NCBI GenBank assembly: GCA_016742275.1
Contig: JACVCD010000010.1
Coordinates: forward strand, 62,001 to 126,000
Length of the DNA: 64,000 bases
Source of the DNA: Gemmatimonadaceae bacterium
GTDB lineage: Bacteria; Gemmatimonadota; Gemmatimonadetes; Gemmatimonadales; Gemmatimonadaceae
Direction: 5' to 3'
The number at the start of each line of letters is the position of its first letter. The first letter of the stretch is position 1. Under the pieces are notes generated by a model, which saw only the letters and a list, made by a program, of their open reading frames with translations, made no database searches and was not told where the DNA came from. Positions 1 to 9,474 of the stretch are shown in pieces. The position numbers and the translations under genes are program-made.

Positions 1-1806
1 CACCTGATGCTCCGGAGCAATGCCGTCACCAGTATCGCGTACGACCAGACGCACGTAGCGTCCCGGTGACAGACCAAGCGCCGACGAGACCGGGCTCGAC
101 TCCACAGTCTTGTGATCCACCGCAATTCTGAGCGTGCCGCCGTCCGCCATGGCATCACGTGCGTTGACAGCGAGGTTCATGATCACCTGATGCAGCTGCG
201 TGGCGTCACCACGCAACAAGCACGGTGCTTCGTCGAGTGCGAAAGTGAGCGCAATGTTCTTGGGGAATGTGTCGCGCACCACCGACTCGAGTTCGTTCGC
301 TACGGTGCGCAGGTCGAGCGGCTCCCGCTTGCCATCCAGTCCGCGGGCGAATGTCAGCACATGCCGCACGAGATCCGCGCCACGCCCCACACTCTGCCGA
401 AGGCTGTCTACCAGGTCGGCTCCTTCGGGACCGGCCAGTTCGCGCAACAGATTGAGCGAAAGCATGACCGGCGCGAGCACGTTGTTGAGATCGTGCGCGA
501 TCCCGCCAGCCAATGTGCCAATACTCTCGAGACGCTGCGCCCGCAAAAACTGCAGTTCGAGATTGCGACGTTCCGATACATCGGTATTGATCGCCAGAAT
601 GGATGGTGGTTCGCCATCGTCGCTGCGCACCAGTGTCCAGCGGCACTCGGTCACCACGCGGCGGCCATCGCGTGCCACCTGACGCAGCGAGCCGATCCAT
701 TCACCACGAGCGAGCAGCGCCGCACGCGCTTCGGCGTATTCGCTCGAATCGTCGTGAATCAGCTGATGCGCACTCCGCCCAATGGCTTCCGCCGCACTCC
801 ACCCGTAGAGTCGCTCGGCGCTTCGGTTCCAGTAGCGAATGGTGTCATCGAGGTCGTGCACCAGAATGGCATCCTGCGCCTTGTCGAGCAGTGCAGCCTG
901 CTGCGCCAGCCGACGATCAGCGGCGCGGCGCTCACTGACATCCTGCAACGCCCCCTGCACACGACTGATCCGACCATGATCGTCGCGCACCGCTTCGCCG
1001 ATCGCGCGCACACTCACCCGCGCTCCCGTGCGTGAATGGAGCTCGAGTTCGAGATCGAACGGTGTTCCATCCGCGAGGCAACGCTCGACCGCAGCGCGAA
1101 TCACCGGGCGCGATCGATGCTCCTCGTAGTAGTTGATCGCACGTTCGATGTCGGGGGCCGTTCCTTCCGGTTCGCCATGAATACGGCAGGTTTCCGCAGA
1201 CCACACGACATGACTGGCGCCCACCTCGAGCCACCAGCCGCCCATGCGTGTCACCTGACCGGCAATTTCGAGCAGCAGCGAGGCACGCGACAAACGCTTG
1301 TTCGCATCTTCGAGCTGAAGGGACTTTTCCTCCAGCTTGCGAATGAGCGCCTCGCTGTACACCTGCATGATCTCGTCACTGCGGCCATCTGAACGAGCGG
1401 CACCTGAGCTGCCGGCATCAGCACCGGATGCAGCCGTTCCTCGGGCCAGCACCTCGCGGATATGCGCCAGCAACTCGTCCGGCTCGCACGGCTTGAGGAT
1501 AAACGCGTCTGCGCCAAGATCACGAGCGAGCCGGGCGTCCTTTTCCTCGGTGTAGGTGGCCGTATACACCACGAACGGAATGCGCTGCAGTTGCCGATCA
1601 GCCTTCCAGTATCGCAGCAGCGTGTATCCATCCATGACCGGCATGAGCAGGTCAGAGATGATCACATCCGGCGGATGACTGCGTGCCACGACCAGCGCCT
1701 CCGCACCATGTCGGGCTTCTTCGACCGTGAATCCCGAGCCCGTGAGCAGCGCTCGCAGGTAGTAGAGATTCTCGGCCTTGTCATCGACGATGAGCACATG
1801 CGTCAT
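1..1806 (-). CDS. Hybrid histidine kinase with N-terminal receiver (3' end outside window)
   Basis: The frame is open from an ATG at 1806 to the window edge, so the C-terminus is missing. Residues 1-118 form a CheY-like receiver (N-terminal THVLIVDD; phospho-Asp in the VIISDLLMPVMDG stretch). A linker and two PAS/PAC-type segments follow (about 170-285 and 290-405), then a HisKA dimerisation helix with GIAHDLNN; the His near residue 437 is the likely autophosphorylation site. The start of a HATPase domain (N-box VMNLAVNARDA) is visible before the edge. The start codon overlaps the upstream response-regulator stop by 4 bases (ATGA), so the two are translationally coupled. Expected role: cytoplasmic kinase receiving phosphate from the upstream kinase. 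The signal is unknown. Confidence 0.9.
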   Translation of the reverse strand, partial: MTHVLIVDDKAENLYYLRALLTGSGFTVEEARHGAEALVVARSHPPDVIISDLLMPVMDGYTLLRYWKADRQLQRIPFVVYTATYTEEKDARLARDLGADAFILKPCEPDELLAHIREVLARGTAASGADAGSSGAARSDGRSDEIMQVYSEALIRKLEEKSLQLEDANKRLSRASLLLEIAGQVTRMGGWWLEVGASHVVWSAETCRIHGEPEGTAPDIERAINYYEEHRSRPVIRAAVERCLADGTPFDLELELHSRTGARVSVRAIGEAVRDDHGRISRVQGALQDVSERRAADRRLAQQAALLDKAQDAILVHDLDDTIRYWNRSAERLYGWSAAEAIGRSAHQLIHDDSSEYAEARAALLARGEWIGSLRQVARDGRRVVTECRWTLVRSDDGEPPSILAINTDVSERRNLELQFLRAQRLESIGTLAGGIAHDLNNVLAPVMLSLNLLRELAGPEGADLVDSLRQSVGRGADLVRHVLTFARGLDGKREPLDLRTVANELESVVRDTFPKNIALTFALDEAPCLLRGDATQLHQVIMNLAVNARDAMADGGTLRIAVDHKTVESSPVSSALGLSPGRYVRLVVRDTGDGIAPEHQV

Positions 1807-2195
1807 GACGCGTTCCGTCCGGCGCGCACGGTGGTCACGATCTGCTCGATGGTGCTCACGAAGGTGTCGGGATCGATGGGCTTCTCGATGTATCCATCAC
1901 ATCCGGCCGCGAGCGATTTTTCACGATCACCGACCATCGCATACGACGTGACGGCAATGATGGGCGTGGCATCAAGAACGGGGATGGCGCGCAACGCACG
2001 CGCAACGGCATGACCGTCCATCAGCGGCAACTGAATATCGAGCAGGATAAGGTCCGGCACGCTCGATTCTGCTGCTTGTACGCCCGATGCACCGTCGGCA
2101 GCGCTCTCCACGCGATAGCCATGACGCTCGAGCAGGAAGGTCGCGAGGTAGCGATTCTGCTCGTTGTCTTCGATCAGCAGGATGCGATTGCTCAT
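1803..2195 (-). CDS. Stand-alone response regulator receiver
   Basis: This is a 130-residue single-domain CheY/Spo0F-like receiver starting MSNRILLIEDNE. The acidic pair (ED), the phospho-acceptor Asp in LILLDIQLPLMDG, the conserved Thr/Ser near IIAVTSYA and the Lys in GYIEKPID are all present. There is no output domain, so it probably shuttles phosphate between the flanking kinases. An upstream in-frame extension exists, but the ATG at 2195 sits in the ATGA overlap with the preceding kinase gene and matches the normal family start. It overlaps the next gene by 4 bases as well. Confidence 0.92.
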   Translation of the reverse strand: MSNRILLIEDNEQNRYLATFLLERHGYRVESAADGASGVQAAESSVPDLILLDIQLPLMDGHAVARALRAIPVLDATPIIAVTSYAMVGDREKSLAAGCDGYIEKPIDPDTFVSTIEQIVTTVRAGRNAS

Positions 2196-4582
2196 GCCGG
2201 GCGCCGCAAGTGAGTGGGGAGTGTAACGGTGAAGCTGCTGCCGATGCCGGGCGTGCTGGTGACCTGTACCTCTCCACCGAGCAATTCGCATAGACGGCGA
2301 CAGATCGACAGACCCAGCCCTGTTCCCTCATGCTGACGCGCCAGTCCGGAATCCACTTGACGGAACGGTTGAAACAGCGCCGCCAGATCGCGTTCGGAAA
2401 TGCCGATGCCCGTGTCCTGCACTACGAACCGTACGGCCGGCACGGCAGCCTCGTTGGATGTGCGGGCGAAGTTGGCCACGGTGCTTACACGCAGTGTGAC
2501 CTGTCCGCGATCCGTGAACTTCACACCATTGCTCAGCAGGTTGAGCAGAATCTGTTCAACGCGCCGGCGATCGGTATCGAGTTGCTCCGGTGCATCCTCC
2601 ACCAGCAATTCGATAGCAAGTCCCTTGCGATCGGCCTGTGGTTTCATTGTTGCCAGCAGACGATCAAGAACCGGTGAGAGCGCAAAAGATTCTGGAGCGA
2701 CTTCGAGTTGGCCCGCCTCGATCTTCGAAATATCCAGCACATCGTTGATGAGCGAGAGCAGATGCCTCGCGCTGCCACGCACCATCTCCATCTGACGTGA
2801 CTGCTCGTCGTTGAGCGGGCCGGCCAGTCGTTGCAGCAGGATTCCCGTAAAGCCAATGATGGAGTTGAGCGGCGTACGCAGCTCATGTGACATGGTGGCG
2901 AGAAACGCCGATTTGAGACGATCCGCCGATTCAGCCCGCTGGAGCGCCACACGCAGTTCGTGCGTGCGCTGCTCCACACGAAGTTCGAGGCTGGTATTGA
3001 GCTCGCGCAGCTGCGTGTCCTGCGCTCGACGCTCCGTGACATCCTGCAGCGTCACGAAGGCCAGCTCATCTCCGCTCTCGAGCGCCACACAGCCACCAGA
3101 GTAGCTGAAGTAGCGCACCCAATCGGAGTTCTTCCGATGCACACGCACTTCAAAACCATCGAGTGTTTCGCCGCGCCGCACCCGAGCCAGCGGCCAGTCG
3201 GCAACACCGAGCTTGTCGCCGTCTGGCGTATAGATGTCGAAGTAGCGCTGGAATTCACGCTGCGATGCGCGGCCAACCTCCGGATCATCGAAACCCACCA
3301 TCCGAAGCGCTGCAGGATTCCAGTGGAGAAACCCGCCCACCGGATCGGTGATGATGAGTCCTTCGCGCAGATTCTCCACGACGACGGCAATACGCGCCCG
3401 CGTGGCGTGCAGCTCCTTCTCCATGCGCTTGCGGGCCGTGATGTCGATGGCCACACCACCCAGCAGTCGCTCTCCCGACGCATTGCGAAACGGGAACTTG
3501 ACCACATTCCACCAGTGCGTCACCCCGCCATACTCGGTGCGATCTTCGGGGATGTATACGGGCGCATTGGACTCCAGCACCTCACGGTCGCTCGCCCAGA
3601 TACGTTCGGCGACATCATTCGGCACCAGATCATCAGCCCGCCGACCAATGAATGCTTCGCGATCACGGCCAAACGCGAGACTCCACGCGCGGTTCATGTA
3701 GACGTGGCGTCCATCTTCATCGGTGACCCACGCAACAGCCGGGGCCGCGTCCATGAAGGCCAGAAAGCGCGCTTCGCTTTCACGCAGCGCCTGTTCCGTT
3801 CGCGCACGTGTGATGGCGATGGAAGCCAGCTGCGTGGCGATTTCGACTAGGATCAGGTGTTCCTGACGCGGAAGAGCGGGACGCCGGAAATACATGGCAA
3901 ATGTGCCGAGTACTTCACCGGAAGCCGTGCGAATTGGCGTGGACCAGCAGGCGCGCAAACCGTGCGGCAGCGCCAAGTGCTTGTAGTCCGTCCATCGCGC
4001 ATCAGTGGCAATGTCCTCCACATACACTGGCACATTCGTGAAGGCCGCCGTGCCGCACGATCCGGCGGCAGGCCCAATCGTCGCTCCATCAATGGCGGCC
4101 ATGTATTCCGCAGGCAGGCTGGGTCCTGCGCCATGGTGCAATCGCGTGCCTTCACTATCGAGAAGCAGGATGGACCCGAGCATATCGGGAACCTGTGTTT
4201 CAATGAACCGCACGATTTCATCGAGCGAAATCGAGAGCGTTTCACCATGCGCGACATGTTCGAGAATGCGATGCTGGCCAGCCATCCGGGTTTCGTAGCG
4301 CTGACGCTCACGAACTTCGCGCGCGGCCACGGCATCGAGCATGCGACGCAGTACGAGGAACAACATCGCCGATGTGACCGCAACGAACAGCAATCCCTTG
4401 TACACACTGAACTGCACAAATCGCTCGGCGCTGCCGGCGAGTGTCAGCAGCAGGCGATCAGAGAAGGCAATCCAGATGGAGGCAAAGAGCGCATACGCTC
4501 CGGTGACTGCCCATACACGTCGCTGCAATCGAGCCGCGAGGGTGCGTCGCCATCCGGAAGGGCGCGCAGAATCCAGAAGCAT
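2192..4582 (-). CDS. Membrane sensor histidine kinase (GAF-PAS-PAS-HisKA-HATPase)
   Basis: This 796-residue kinase heads the three-gene phosphorelay operon. Two hydrophobic segments near residues 26-48 and 62-82 anchor it in the membrane with a short loop between them. A GAF domain (about 100-265) and two PAS/PAC segments (about 270-400 and 400-525) precede HisKA, which carries MSHELRTPLNS with the phospho-His near residue 564. The HATPase (about 665-790) shows the N box (NLLSNGVKF), G1 (DTGIGI) and G2 (GTGLGLSI). No long periplasmic sensor loop is seen, so sensing is probably by GAF/PAS in the cytoplasm. Its stop overlaps the next ATG. Confidence 0.93.
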   Translation of the reverse strand: MLLDSARPSGWRRTLAARLQRRVWAVTGAYALFASIWIAFSDRLLLTLAGSAERFVQFSVYKGLLFVAVTSAMLFLVLRRMLDAVAAREVRERQRYETRMAGQHRILEHVAHGETLSISLDEIVRFIETQVPDMLGSILLLDSEGTRLHHGAGPSLPAEYMAAIDGATIGPAAGSCGTAAFTNVPVYVEDIATDARWTDYKHLALPHGLRACWSTPIRTASGEVLGTFAMYFRRPALPRQEHLILVEIATQLASIAITRARTEQALRESEARFLAFMDAAPAVAWVTDEDGRHVYMNRAWSLAFGRDREAFIGRRADDLVPNDVAERIWASDREVLESNAPVYIPEDRTEYGGVTHWWNVVKFPFRNASGERLLGGVAIDITARKRMEKELHATRARIAVVVENLREGLIITDPVGGFLHWNPAALRMVGFDDPEVGRASQREFQRYFDIYTPDGDKLGVADWPLARVRRGETLDGFEVRVHRKNSDWVRYFSYSGGCVALESGDELAFVTLQDVTERRAQDTQLRELNTSLELRVEQRTHELRVALQRAESADRLKSAFLATMSHELRTPLNSIIGFTGILLQRLAGPLNDEQSRQMEMVRGSARHLLSLINDVLDISKIEAGQLEVAPESFALSPVLDRLLATMKPQADRKGLAIELLVEDAPEQLDTDRRRVEQILLNLLSNGVKFTDRGQVTLRVSTVANFARTSNEAAVPAVRFVVQDTGIGISERDLAALFQPFRQVDSGLARQHEGTGLGLSICRRLCELLGGEVQVTSTPGIGSSFTVTLPTHLRRPA

Positions 4583-4678
4583 GCGCTCAGCATATCCCGC
4601 TGCTTCAACTCACGCCATGGGGTGTTCGGCGCGAGTACGTGCGACCGTCATGCACGTGGCATGAACGTTACGGCGCGG

Positions 4679-5230
4679 CTATGGATTGGCTCGCAGCGCG
4701 ATGCGAAAGCGATTGGAAATGCGCTGATCGCTCGGGATCGTGCTGCCAAGCGGCGAGCGACCCTCACTATACGACGACAGGAACTGACCCCACACAACAC
4801 GATACTCACCATCGACATCTGTGAATGGCCACTTGGGTTCAACCGGCCCGCCAGCAATCCCAGCTCCCACGCGCACGCTGAAACGTCGAGTCGCACCAGG
4901 CGCCACGATGATGGGCTGACTGAGACACGGGAACTGTGCAGGCGCCCACGCCGTTCGCCATTGTCCGCTGACTCGACGTTCCAACACAACGGCCGTCGCA
5001 CCTCCGCAATTGGCAACGAACACCGTATCGCTTCGGCGGTTGGTGTATGTCATTTCCACGTACGCTTCGTACTCCTGCGACGAGCGGGTCATGCTGTACT
5101 GCATGGAATCCGTCTGAAAATGCGCCGACTCGTCGCGGGTGAGATCACCGGTTGGCTCGGGCTCGGCCGATGATTCGCCGCAGGCCGTGAGCGCCAAGAG
5201 TGTCATAGCCATCAGGTGATGAACACGCAT
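4679..5230 (-). CDS. Putative lipoprotein, paralogue of upstream gene
   Basis: A 183-residue protein with a lipoprotein signal peptide ending in a lipobox (LLALTAC, Cys near residue 17). The mature part is a predicted beta-rich domain without recognised catalytic residues. It is clearly paralogous to the product of 5230-5784: both share TYTNR/IYTNR, ANC(G/N)G, a (V/A)LER stretch and a C-terminal YR(V/A)VW motif. The ATG shares one base with the preceding stop (TGATG), so the pair is a coupled tandem duplication. Function unknown; the conserved Cys pair (ANCGG and FPCLS) could form a disulfide outside the cytoplasm. Confidence 0.75.
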   Translation of the reverse strand: MRVHHLMAMTLLALTACGESSAEPEPTGDLTRDESAHFQTDSMQYSMTRSSQEYEAYVEMTYTNRRSDTVFVANCGGATAVVLERRVSGQWRTAWAPAQFPCLSQPIIVAPGATRRFSVRVGAGIAGGPVEPKWPFTDVDGEYRVVWGQFLSSYSEGRSPLGSTIPSDQRISNRFRIALRANP

Positions 5231-5784
5231 CAGTTGGATGGAGCGATGGTGAAGGTATTGGAGACCCGCAGTTCGAGCGGCAACTGCTGGAGCTTCTGGG
5301 GATCCGGCTCATAGTCCCAAACCAGGCTATGCCAGACGGCACGATACGTCCCACTCACGGGTGCTCCTGGGAACGCGTCGAGCAGGGCAAACTCAAACCG
5401 GTGCGTGCCGCCCGGCTGCACGATCATGGGTACACTCAAGCACAACGATACTGGTGGCGAATAGACCTGCTGCCAGTTGCCGTTCTCCAACCTCTCGAGT
5501 GCGACCATTGTGGAACCGTTGCAATTGGCGATGTACACCGGCTTGGTCGTGCGATTGGTATAGATGGCCGCAATGCGTCCATTGAAACCATGCTCTCCCG
5601 GAGTGACGGTGTACGCCTGTGCATCGGTGCGGAATGCGACACTGTCACCGGTCAACTCGGCATGTGATGACAAGGATGCCACGGTGGCTTCACTGCAGGC
5701 CGCAAACAGCACGGTACTGCTGCACAAGGCAACTACCGACAGTCGTGCGGCGATAGTGCGCGAGATGGGACGAATGGTACGCAT
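5230..5784 (-). CDS. Putative lipoprotein, tandem paralogue
   Basis: A 184-residue protein with an N-terminal signal peptide and lipobox (VLFAAC). It aligns along its mature length with the downstream lipoprotein (shared ANCNG, VALERL, CLSVPMIVQPGG and YRAVW positions). I recognise no enzyme motif. The gene is the upstream member of a two-gene coupled pair, and nothing nearby indicates its pathway. Confidence 0.75.
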   Translation of the reverse strand: MRTIRPISRTIAARLSVVALCSSTVLFAACSEATVASLSSHAELTGDSVAFRTDAQAYTVTPGEHGFNGRIAAIYTNRTTKPVYIANCNGSTMVALERLENGNWQQVYSPPVSLCLSVPMIVQPGGTHRFEFALLDAFPGAPVSGTYRAVWHSLVWDYEPDPQKLQQLPLELRVSNTFTIAPSN

Positions 5785-5859
5785 CAGAACGACTCGCGAT
5801 GGCGGGACGGAGGGAACAGCTCTCCGAGTGGTACCCCGCCATGCCCCATGAACGTCACA

Positions 5860-6555
5860 TCACGCCTTGGGAGCGTCCGATCCGATCCAATCAAACTTGT
5901 AGGTGGTATTGATGCCGGCACCGCCGCCGCCGCCAGCGGCCTGTCCCGTCACCACGACGCGCGCACCATCACTGCTGATCCCGATATCCGCGTCGGCGAT
6001 GGGGAACGTGGTTTGCAAATGCAGATACTCGGCCGCGCCGGCGACACCCTTATTGCCGACCTTGAAGTAGATGAACATGCCGACCGATTCGTTCTGCTTA
6101 CCACCGGACACCACACCCGATACCTCACGCTCCGCACCACCACCAACCGCTGCACCAGTCGCCATAACCGGTTTGCGGTCCGGGACCGGTACATAGGCGG
6201 TCATCTTCGCCATAACGCCGTTGCCGTCGAGCTGTGTGAACATGTGCTTGGCCACCTTCGAGCTCAGCATCACGGCCAGGACCTTGTCGATGTCGGTCGG
6301 CACCACAAACACGCCGTGCTTGCTCTTGCCGACATCGACACCGCCCGAGCCGTCCATCAGCGCCTCGAAGGAAATCGCCGTGTTGTCGTTCGCGTCGTGT
6401 GACATGGAGTGAATGCCGGAGTGGCCCGCAGGTGCTCCGACACCCGTCGAACGCCCCTCACTGGCATCACGCAACTCCTTCACGATCGCGGCCTTGGCCT
6501 TAAGCTCTCCCTTGCCTACGAGCTTGTTGTACCAGTTGATACAGGTATTCGGCAT
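5860..6555 (-). CDS. Hypothetical protein, Gly/Ala-rich
   Basis: I do not recognise this 231-residue protein. I start it at the ATG at 6555 (MPNTCINWYNK); the frame stays open further upstream, but that sequence looks non-coding and would run into the divergent esterase gene. There is no signal peptide or membrane segment. The body contains an SHDANDN segment, a Gly/Val-rich middle and a C-terminal Gly run (GQAAGGGGGAG) before a short KFDWIG tail. It shares a 128-base divergent intergenic region with the esterase gene. Confidence 0.6.
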   Translation of the reverse strand: MPNTCINWYNKLVGKGELKAKAAIVKELRDASEGRSTGVGAPAGHSGIHSMSHDANDNTAISFEALMDGSGGVDVGKSKHGVFVVPTDIDKVLAVMLSSKVAKHMFTQLDGNGVMAKMTAYVPVPDRKPVMATGAAVGGGAEREVSGVVSGGKQNESVGMFIYFKVGNKGVAGAAEYLHLQTTFPIADADIGISSDGARVVVTGQAAGGGGGAGINTTYKFDWIGSDAPKA

Positions 6556-6683
6556 TTCGTGTCCTCGGTATGGGCGAATGAGCCTCCAATCTTGCGCGCG
6601 AACCTCTGTTTGTCGAATGCAACGCACCCGGATTTCCCACGAATTGCACTTGACGTTGCAACCGTGTGACGGAAGTTGCCTGC

Positions 6684-8387
6684 ATGACAACATTCCTTCC
6701 GTGCCGTGCGCTGGGTCGTCACGCGACACGCGTCGCAGCCGCCCTGCTATTGGCGCAATCTTTCCTCGGCAATCCACTCGCCGCGCAGTCGTTTTCATTG
6801 TCGTTTCCCGCTGCGACCCGAAACACGCCCGTGACAGGACGCGCGTTCGTATTCGTTTCCCGAAGCGACCGTACAGAGCCACGGCTGCAATCCGGATCAC
6901 GGCGAAGCAGCGAACCCTTCTTTGGCGTCGACGTCGACGCGCTCGCTCCCGGACAGTCGGTCACCATTGACCGCAGTGTGCCCGGCTTTCCACTGGCATC
7001 GTTGTCCCAGCTGCCGGCCGGAGAATATTTCGTTCAGGCGCTCCTCCTGCCCTATACACGATTCGCGCGCTCCGATGGGCATACGATCTGGGCGCATATG
7101 GATTCGTGGGAGGGTCAGCGCTTCAATGACGCGCCGGGGAGTCTCGTCAGCGCCGTGCAGAAGGTGCGCATCGATGCCAACTCCCGCGTCTCGCTTTCAC
7201 TTGGCACGACGCTGCCAGCAGTAAAGCCCATTGCCGATACGGAATGGGTTCAGCGATTCCGCATTACGTCCAAGCTGGTGAGTGCGTTCTGGAATCATGA
7301 CATGCCGCTGGGCGCGGTGGTGCTGCTACCCAAAGGCTATGCGCAGAATCCCACCAAGCGCTATCCGGTGGTCTACACCATCGGCCACTTCAGCGAGCGT
7401 GCTCCATTCGGTTTTACATTCGACGGATGTGATCGCCCGGAGACCGCCGAAGCCCGTGCGACACGACTGGCGCGTGGCGCGCGCGAACCAGGATGCGAAT
7501 TCCAGCAGGCGTGGACATCCGGCAAGGTCCCGGAGTTCATTGCCGTGTTCATTCAGCATCCCACGCCGTTCTACGACGACAGTTACGCGCTCAACTCGGC
7601 GAACAATGGCCCCTATGGCGATGCACTCACGCGTGAACTGATCCCCGAAGTCGACAAGCGCTATCGCACGATCGCGTCATCGCACGCGCGCATGCTGACC
7701 GGTGGTTCGACGGGCGGATGGAATGTGCTGGCGCTGCAGATTCACTACCCGGATTTCTTTGGTGGCGCGTGGTCATTGTATCCCGACCAACTCGATTTCC
7801 GAAACTATCAGTTCGGCAACATCTATTCCGATTCAAACGCGTTCGTGATGACGGATCGTTCCTGGCTGCCCCGGGAAATTCCTTCGAGCCGCACACCGGA
7901 AGGCATGACCGAACTCACCATGCGCGAGGAGAATCAGGCGGAAGCGGTCATTGCCAGCAAAGGTCGCTCCGGTGGTCAGTGGGATGGCTGGCAGGCGGCG
8001 TGGGCACCTGTTGGGGCCGATGGATATCCCAAGTCGCTGTGGGACAAGCGCACCGGCGTGATCGATCACAGTGTCGCGCAGGCCATGAAAACCAGTGGCT
8101 ACGATCTGCGCGACTATCTAGAGCGCAACTGGAAGACCATCGGTCCGCGCCTCGTCGGCAAGCTGCACATCGCCGTCGGCGACATGGACAACTACTTCCT
8201 CAATCTCGGCGTGTATCGCATGGAGACATTCCTCGAGAGCACGCGCGATCCCGCCAAGGGGCCGTACTACGGTGGAACGGTGAGTTACGGTCGTCCGCTC
8301 AAGCCGCATGGGTGGCAGCCGTGGAGTAACCAGGATCTGCTGAGGATCATGGAGGCTCAAGTGTCGCGCGGGGCCGTGAGGCCTTGA
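6684..8387 (+). CDS. Exported putative esterase (alpha/beta hydrolase)
   Basis: A 567-residue protein with a Sec-type signal peptide ending near PLAAQS. The second half resembles the esterase family that includes enterobactin esterase (Fes/PF00756 type). Visible features are FIQHPTPFYDDSYALNS, ELIPEVDKRYRTI, the nucleophile elbow GGSTGGW (Ser nucleophile) and a late GDMDNYFLN acid region. A GTG lies 18 bases upstream at 6666; I prefer the ATG at 6684 because the signal peptide then starts normally. Substrate unknown, probably an ester outside the cytoplasm. Its stop codon lies in the outer end of the palindromic repeat 8386-8539. Confidence 0.8.
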   Translation: MTTFLPCRALGRHATRVAAALLLAQSFLGNPLAAQSFSLSFPAATRNTPVTGRAFVFVSRSDRTEPRLQSGSRRSSEPFFGVDVDALAPGQSVTIDRSVPGFPLASLSQLPAGEYFVQALLLPYTRFARSDGHTIWAHMDSWEGQRFNDAPGSLVSAVQKVRIDANSRVSLSLGTTLPAVKPIADTEWVQRFRITSKLVSAFWNHDMPLGAVVLLPKGYAQNPTKRYPVVYTIGHFSERAPFGFTFDGCDRPETAEARATRLARGAREPGCEFQQAWTSGKVPEFIAVFIQHPTPFYDDSYALNSANNGPYGDALTRELIPEVDKRYRTIASSHARMLTGGSTGGWNVLALQIHYPDFFGGAWSLYPDQLDFRNYQFGNIYSDSNAFVMTDRSWLPREIPSSRTPEGMTELTMREENQAEAVIASKGRSGGQWDGWQAAWAPVGADGYPKSLWDKRTGVIDHSVAQAMKTSGYDLRDYLERNWKTIGPRLVGKLHIAVGDMDNYFLNLGVYRMETFLESTRDPAKGPYYGGTVSYGRPLKPHGWQPWSNQDLLRIMEAQVSRGAVRP

Positions 8388-8539
8388 GGATAAGAGAGAA
8401 CAGATGGCGTGAGGATTTGAGGATCTGAGGATAAGAGAGCGGGCCCCGAGGACACCCTGTACGATCGGGTGCCCTCGGGGCCCGCACCTCCTTTCCTCAA
8501 GTCCTCTGATCCTCGCGCCATCTGTTCTCTCTTATCCTC
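8386..8539. repeat. Large palindromic repeat element, copy 1
   Basis: This 154-bp imperfect palindrome fills the space between two convergent stop codons. The outer 24 bases are a perfect inverted repeat (GAGGATAAGAG... / ...CTCTTATCCTC). Inner arms are built from TGAGGATN-like 8-mers on one side and a related but different series on the other. The tip is a stem at 8440-8457 / 8467-8484 (17 of 18 paired) with a 9-base loop containing GTACGA. There is no T-tract. A second copy lies at 9842-9992. It could serve as a bidirectional terminator or be a REP/MITE-like element. Confidence 0.9.
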
Positions 8540-9318
8540 TACAACAGCTGGCCACCGGAGACCTCCACCCTCACGCCATTCATCCAGGCCATGTTGTCGG
8601 AGAGGAGAGCGGAGACTGCAGCACCTACGTCATCGGGTAGGCCCACTCGGCCGAGAGGAATGGTTGAAGCGATGTGGCGATTGAGATCAGGTACATCACG
8701 AACGGCGCCGCCGCCGAAGTCGGTTTCGATGGCGCCTGGTGCGATCACATTCACCGTGATCTGACGCTCGCCGAGTTCGCGGGCGAGGTAGCGCGTGAGG
8801 ACTTCGACACCCCCCTTGGCGGCGGCGTATGCGGCGTATCCGGGTAGAGTGAATCGCGCGAGACCACTCGACACATTCAGCACACGTCCGCCGCGATTGA
8901 TGAGCGGGAGCAGTCGCTGTGTGAGAAAGAATGGGGCCTTGAGATGCACGGCCATCAGTTCATCGAACTGTCGCTCGGTGGTTTCGACTACCGAGGCATG
9001 AACACCGATACCGGCGTTGTTGACGAGGTAGTCGAAACCGGTCGCGCCGAAGGTGTCACGCAATGCGTGGCCGACTTGTGTGACGAAATCGGTGAATGTC
9101 TCGCTGCGCGAAACATCGAGTGGCAGCATCACGGCTTTGACGCCGAGTGCTTCGATTTCCTGCGCTAATGACTGCGCTTCGTCGGCGCGTGTGCGATAGG
9201 TGCCGATGATATGCACACCGGAGGTGGCCAGACGGAGCGCCATGTTCCGGCCGAGTCCGCGGCTGGCACCGGTGATGAGCGCAATGCGTGAGTCGTTGGA
9301 GTCCGTAGAAAACGACAT
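8539..9318 (-). CDS. SDR-family NAD(P)-dependent oxidoreductase
   Basis: A 259-residue classical short-chain dehydrogenase. The cofactor motif TGASRGLG lies near residues 15-22, NNAG near 96, catalytic Ser in LNVSSGLA, and YAAYAAAKGG carries the catalytic Tyr and Lys; the PGAIETDFG loop follows. Length is normal for the family. The start at 9318 gives the usual short N-terminus before the Rossmann strand. It is transcribed divergently from an HxlR regulator, which probably controls it. The substrate cannot be told from sequence. Confidence 0.92.
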   Translation of the reverse strand: MSFSTDSNDSRIALITGASRGLGRNMALRLATSGVHIIGTYRTRADEAQSLAQEIEALGVKAVMLPLDVSRSETFTDFVTQVGHALRDTFGATGFDYLVNNAGIGVHASVVETTERQFDELMAVHLKAPFFLTQRLLPLINRGGRVLNVSSGLARFTLPGYAAYAAAKGGVEVLTRYLARELGERQITVNVIAPGAIETDFGGGAVRDVPDLNRHIASTIPLGRVGLPDDVGAAVSALLSDNMAWMNGVRVEVSGGQLL

Positions 9319-9474
9319 GTGATTCCTCGTTGCGTGGAGTGCCTGCAGTTCTTTGGGCGGCGCCAAACGCCATTCACGTCAGCGGCTCGCGTTGATGCTC
9401 CGCAACGATTATCATTTCACTTACCGACAGAAAGTAGGCACCCAAAAGTGCTATACTTACCAAAAGGAGAGTGT
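9319..9474. promoter_or_regulatory. Divergent promoter region with repeated ACTTACC motif
   Basis: This is the shared intergenic region of the SDR gene and the HxlR gene. ACTTACC occurs at 9419-9425 and 9455-9461, and ACTT-N9-AAGT forms a dyad at 9419-9435. A plausible -10 (TATACT, 9452-9457) faces the HxlR gene, and GATAAT on the complement (9413-9408) faces the SDR gene. AAGGAGA at about 9463-9469 is a good ribosome site for the GTG at 9475. HxlR autoregulation through these motifs is inference. Confidence 0.5.

Noticed and set aside
3857-5173. Plus-strand reading frame of about 440 codons
   Set aside because: It runs antisense across the end of the sensor kinase gene and into a lipoprotein gene, and its residues are low-complexity and unlike a protein.
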